Notes under the pieces: generated by a model
What the model was told of the DNA's origin: nothing
Databases searched by the model: none
What the model saw: only the letters and a program-made list of their open reading frames with translations
Part shown: positions 22,954 to 25,849 of the stretch, one piece after another
How positions within the stretch are numbered: position 1 is the stretch's first letter
Layout of the letters: each line of letters opens with the position of its first letter
Made by a program: the position numbers and the translations under genes
Assembly (NCBI GenBank): GCA_964617955.1
Contig: CAZTXB010000026.1
Coordinates: forward strand, 1 to 25,849
Source of the DNA: JABWCE01 sp964617955
Lineage (GTDB): Bacteria > Bacteroidota > Bacteroidia > NS11-12g > UBA9320
Direction: 5' to 3'
Length of the DNA: 25,849 nt

Positions 22954-25758
22954 TTAACGCAGTCCCGGAATCTCAAAAAGAACGGAAACATAAGCCAGCC
23001 TGCCAACATTCGGGCCTCCGTATACCTGGTTGTTGAGGTTGTTGAACATGGCGCTAAACTTATTGGTTTCTTCCTTCCTAAACAAAGGCATGAACCCCAT
23101 TAAATTAGAACCACCGATTTTTACCGTCAGGTGTTTCTTAGGAAAACTGTAATTGATCTGCGCATCCAGCATGTCATAAGAACGGATAAAGCCTGTGAAT
23201 TGCGGCGAACCGGTAAACTGAAAACTTTCAATCCACTTATAACTGATGCTGAATCCAAAATGGTTTAAATGGGTAAAGGGCAATTTACATTCTCTGCCTG
23301 AAAAACCGAGGTTGAATTTGTTTTTTGGCGTGTTAAATGCCGGTACGATGGGGTCATCGGAACTTCTCAAATTGATGGTGTTGTAAGAATAATTGCCGGT
23401 AAAACTGTATTTCTTAAAAAAGTAACTGAAGCCAATATTGGCCCCGGTCGTATTCACCTTATCCTTTGAATTGGCTGCCAAACGGTAAGCCTGAATGCCG
23501 CCTATGGGAAACCCTGTAGCCTGATCAAATTTTCCAACCACGCCAACATTATAACCAATAAAACTGGTGTAAATGCTGTAGTAATACCCAATGTCGAGGA
23601 ACAAAGATTTGTTGATTTCGGCCTTGTAACCCACGTCAAAACTCAATACTTTTTCAGGCCTGATGGGCGCTACCTTCTGATATTGGATCAAACTTGGGTC
23701 TAGGGTATTTCTCCACTTGTCGAACGAAGCCAGGGTAATCAAGGAATCGAATCCATCGAGGTTTCCCACCAATATAGCCCTGCCCACATTGTAGTAAAGG
23801 TATTGGTCGGCCAAGGTAGGATTGCGAATGGCCCTTGAAATGGTAAACCTAAAGTTGTTTTCCTTGTTTGGAAGATAAATGACTGAGGCGGCCGGTGAAA
23901 CTAAAAAATTAAAATTTTGGTTTTTGTCCAATCTACCCGTTAAATTCAACTTCCAATGGTTATCCTTCGACTTCTTGTCGTAGCCTGCATAAAGGCCATA
24001 TTCGTAATTGGTGATTTGAATGCCTCCTGTATCCTTGAATATGGTTCCCCTTGAATTTGGTCGGTATAGCCTGCCACTTACCCCCGTGGTAATCACACCC
24101 CATTTAGGGGTAAACTTGTATTCTCCCTGTAAATTATACAGCGCCGACTTATCGTAAAATCGCGTGCCGTTTTCAGTGAATTTTCTTGAGGTAATCACAT
24201 TTCTCATAGAATCGAAACGGTTGGTTCCAACCTCATAGGCGTTATAGCTGTAGCGGTTGGTATTAAACAGGTTGATACCATGCCATCGCATTAAAGAATC
24301 GTTGTATTTGGTTAGAAAAATATCCAGACTGTCTTTCACCCAGGTGGTGTCGGTTCCTCGGTATCCCGGCAAATTCGCCGTCATACCTCTGAACTTGCGG
24401 GCCCAATTGGCGGCATAAGTTTTATACCAGGCGCCTAAATCGGCGGAGGCATCGTTGAGTTTGAGAGCTGTAAAAACTGCGTCGTACGAATCTCCGGCAT
24501 CTTCATTGGTTGAAAACACCCTAATAAAAAATTTATCCTTTTGCTTCCACTCCACCCTATTCTGCCAAAACCTGATATTTCGCAAGCTGTAGCGGTTATC
24601 GCCCTGGTATACCGTAGATCCCCCGCCGGTGTTGAAGGCATAAATCAATTCGGTTTTAGAACTGGTTTTATAATGCACTGCCAAATTAAACTTGTTGTTG
24701 TTGGTTCGGTAATCCACAATGTCTCTTTCCTTATAACCATCCCGGTAAAACTCACCCAAGCCGAGATACTCAATTCTGCTTCGGCCGGCGGTGTATTGAT
24801 CGTTGCCGGGAGCTAAAACTTCATCTCCGTATATATTGATGGCATCGTAACGGCCCGGGTTTCCTATCCCTTTTTTTGAATCGTTCGAAGGGTTGTAATT
24901 GGTAGCCTCCCAATCGTAGGCACTCATGGAATACAAACACACTTTATAGGCCAGGTTTTCCTGTCCTTTTTTATTTCTAATCACCTGAGCATACCTGAAA
25001 CTCACCTCCTTTAGCTGCCTCTCTCCCACTTTGGTTTGAAAATTTAAACCCGGGGTTAAAAAGGGGTCTTTTGACTCCATGCTAATTACACCGTTGAAAG
25101 CGTTAGGGCCATAGAATGCAGAACTTGCCCCGGACACAATATCCACCTTGTTCACATCCAAATCACTGGCTCCTAAAAAATTACCCAGTGAAAAATTTAA
25201 TCCGGGCGATTGGTTGTCGACTCCGTCGATGAGTTGCAAACTCCTTACAGGACTGGTGCTGTTAAAACCTCTCGTATTCACCACCCTAAAACCCAGACTG
25301 GCCGCAGTAATGTCTACGCCTTTCAAATTGCCCAAGCCTTCGTAAAAAGTGCTGGCAGCCGCCTCCTTTATTTGCTTGCTGCCCATGGATTCGACAGTGA
25401 TGGGAGATTCCTTTTCCTTTTCGGTGATTCGGCTGGTTTTGACTTCTATTTCTGAAAAATCGACCTCAGCTTCGGTAAGTGCTATCTTTAAATCATTGAC
25501 GGGTGCCTGGGTAAGTCTTACCGACTTTTTTTCATACCCCAGGTAGGTAATTTCCAAAGTGAGAGGAAATGAGCTCACCTCCAGCTTAAATTCGCCTGAA
25601 GCATTCGAGGCACCTGCTATGGCCGTTCCTTTCACCTTCACGGTAGCGCCCGGCAAGGGTTCGTTGGTGCCGGCATCCACTATCACGCCCTGAACAGTTT
25701 GAGCATAAGAATAGCTAAAACCACAAATCATAAGAAATATTAAAATCTGTCTTTTCAT
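22954..25758 (-). CDS. TonB-dependent outer-membrane receptor with CarboxypepD_reg-like domain
   Basis: The 934-residue protein imports a ligand across the outer membrane using TonB energy. A signal peptide (MKRQILIFL to SYAQ, 1-20) precedes a carboxypeptidase-regulatory-like domain (about 21-95, with VDAGTNEPLPGATVKVKG and NASGEFKLEV). A plug domain follows (about 105-235, with VNTRGFNS, LQLIDGVDNQ and DIVSGASSAFYGPNAFNGVI), then a 22-stranded-type barrel rich in Tyr, Asn and aromatic strand ends. The length fits the family. No SusD-like partner lies downstream, so this is not a SusCD glycan importer here; the next gene on this strand is the T9SS hydrolase. The substrate is unknown. A complete promoter precedes it. 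The protein ends in PGLR rather than an aromatic residue. Confidence 0.93.
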   Translation of the reverse strand: MKRQILIFLMICGFSYSYAQTVQGVIVDAGTNEPLPGATVKVKGTAIAGASNASGEFKLEVSSFPLTLEITYLGYEKKSVRLTQAPVNDLKIALTEAEVDFSEIEVKTSRITEKEKESPITVESMGSKQIKEAAASTFYEGLGNLKGVDITAASLGFRVVNTRGFNSTSPVRSLQLIDGVDNQSPGLNFSLGNFLGASDLDVNKVDIVSGASSAFYGPNAFNGVISMESKDPFLTPGLNFQTKVGERQLKEVSFRYAQVIRNKKGQENLAYKVCLYSMSAYDWEATNYNPSNDSKKGIGNPGRYDAINIYGDEVLAPGNDQYTAGRSRIEYLGLGEFYRDGYKERDIVDYRTNNNKFNLAVHYKTSSKTELIYAFNTGGGSTVYQGDNRYSLRNIRFWQNRVEWKQKDKFFIRVFSTNEDAGDSYDAVFTALKLNDASADLGAWYKTYAANWARKFRGMTANLPGYRGTDTTWVKDSLDIFLTKYNDSLMRWHGINLFNTNRYSYNAYEVGTNRFDSMRNVITSRKFTENGTRFYDKSALYNLQGEYKFTPKWGVITTGVSGRLYRPNSRGTIFKDTGGIQITNYEYGLYAGYDKKSKDNHWKLNLTGRLDKNQNFNFLVSPAASVIYLPNKENNFRFTISRAIRNPTLADQYLYYNVGRAILVGNLDGFDSLITLASFDKWRNTLDPSLIQYQKVAPIRPEKVLSFDVGYKAEINKSLFLDIGYYYSIYTSFIGYNVGVVGKFDQATGFPIGGIQAYRLAANSKDKVNTTGANIGFSYFFKKYSFTGNYSYNTINLRSSDDPIVPAFNTPKNKFNLGFSGRECKLPFTHLNHFGFSISYKWIESFQFTGSPQFTGFIRSYDMLDAQINYSFPKKHLTVKIGGSNLMGFMPLFRKEETNKFSAMFNNLNNQVYGGPNVGRLAYVSVLFEIPGLR

Positions 25759-25775
25759 CCGATTAATTCAATTTC

Positions 25776-25806
25776 CAAACGTATGCTAATATTCTTAAAT
25801 TGACAA
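25776..25806 (-). promoter_or_regulatory. Promoter of the TonB-dependent receptor gene
   Basis: On the minus strand, TTG (25804-25806), 20 bases, then TACGTTTG (25776-25783) fit the full Bacteroidota promoter. The start of transcription would be about 12 bases before the ATG. Confidence 0.65.
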
Positions 25807-25849
25807 GGTGAAGCCTAATTTTGTGCTGTACTTTTTGGAATTTATCTAG

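Noticed and set aside
22954..25758. Reading the TonB receptor as SusC of a glycan-utilisation locus
   Set aside because: No SusD-like lipoprotein or glycoside hydrolase cluster lies next to it in this window.
1..25849. CRISPR arrays, transposases, integrases or phage genes
   Set aside because: No regularly spaced repeats and no such proteins were seen on either strand.

Overview
This is a stretch of chromosome from an AT-rich member of the Bacteroidota. The evidence is: two secreted proteins with type IX secretion (T9SS) C-terminal sorting domains; a TonB-dependent receptor with an N-terminal carboxypeptidase-regulatory-like domain; a DUF5606 protein; no Shine-Dalgarno-like sequences ahead of the starts; and many copies of the Bacteroidota promoter -7 box TAnnTTTG just upstream of genes. 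The genus cannot be told from the sequence. There is no phage, CRISPR array, intact insertion sequence or obvious genomic island.

Layout from left to right. Positions 1-322 hold no convincing gene. A histidine kinase/response regulator pair (minus strand, 323-2239) is divergent from a small membrane protein (2347-2880, plus). Next come three minus-strand envelope genes: a two-module M16 zinc peptidase, an outer-membrane barrel protein carrying thrombospondin-type-3 and SPOR-like segments, and a DUF4399 lipoprotein. A tRNA-His follows. The region 8077-11767 looks like surface-glycan work: a Wzx-like flippase (plus) converges on an MBOAT O-acyltransferase and its SGNH-fold partner (minus), whose stop and start codons abut.

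After a DUF5606 gene (minus) comes a T9SS-exported sialidase-like (Asp-box) protein with a strong terminator, then tRNA-Leu(UAG) with its own terminator. A two-gene operon (15029-18238) encodes two exported proteins: a 708-residue protein I do not recognise and a seven-bladed WD40-like propeller. On the minus strand follow a SulP anion transporter fused to a complete beta-carbonic anhydrase, a T9SS-exported alpha/beta-hydrolase whose nucleophile-elbow serine is a glycine, and a TonB-dependent receptor that fills the right end.

Most genes concern the cell envelope: sensing, outer-membrane transport, protein turnover, glycan export and acylation, and proteins displayed by T9SS. I found no clear new defence or mobile system. 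The best leads are the unrecognised secreted 708-residue/WD40 operon, the glycine-for-serine hydrolase, the barrel-TSP3-SPOR architecture, the SulP-carbonic anhydrase fusion, the tRNA-His with tandem U-U mismatches, and a short motif repeated in distant intergenic spots.
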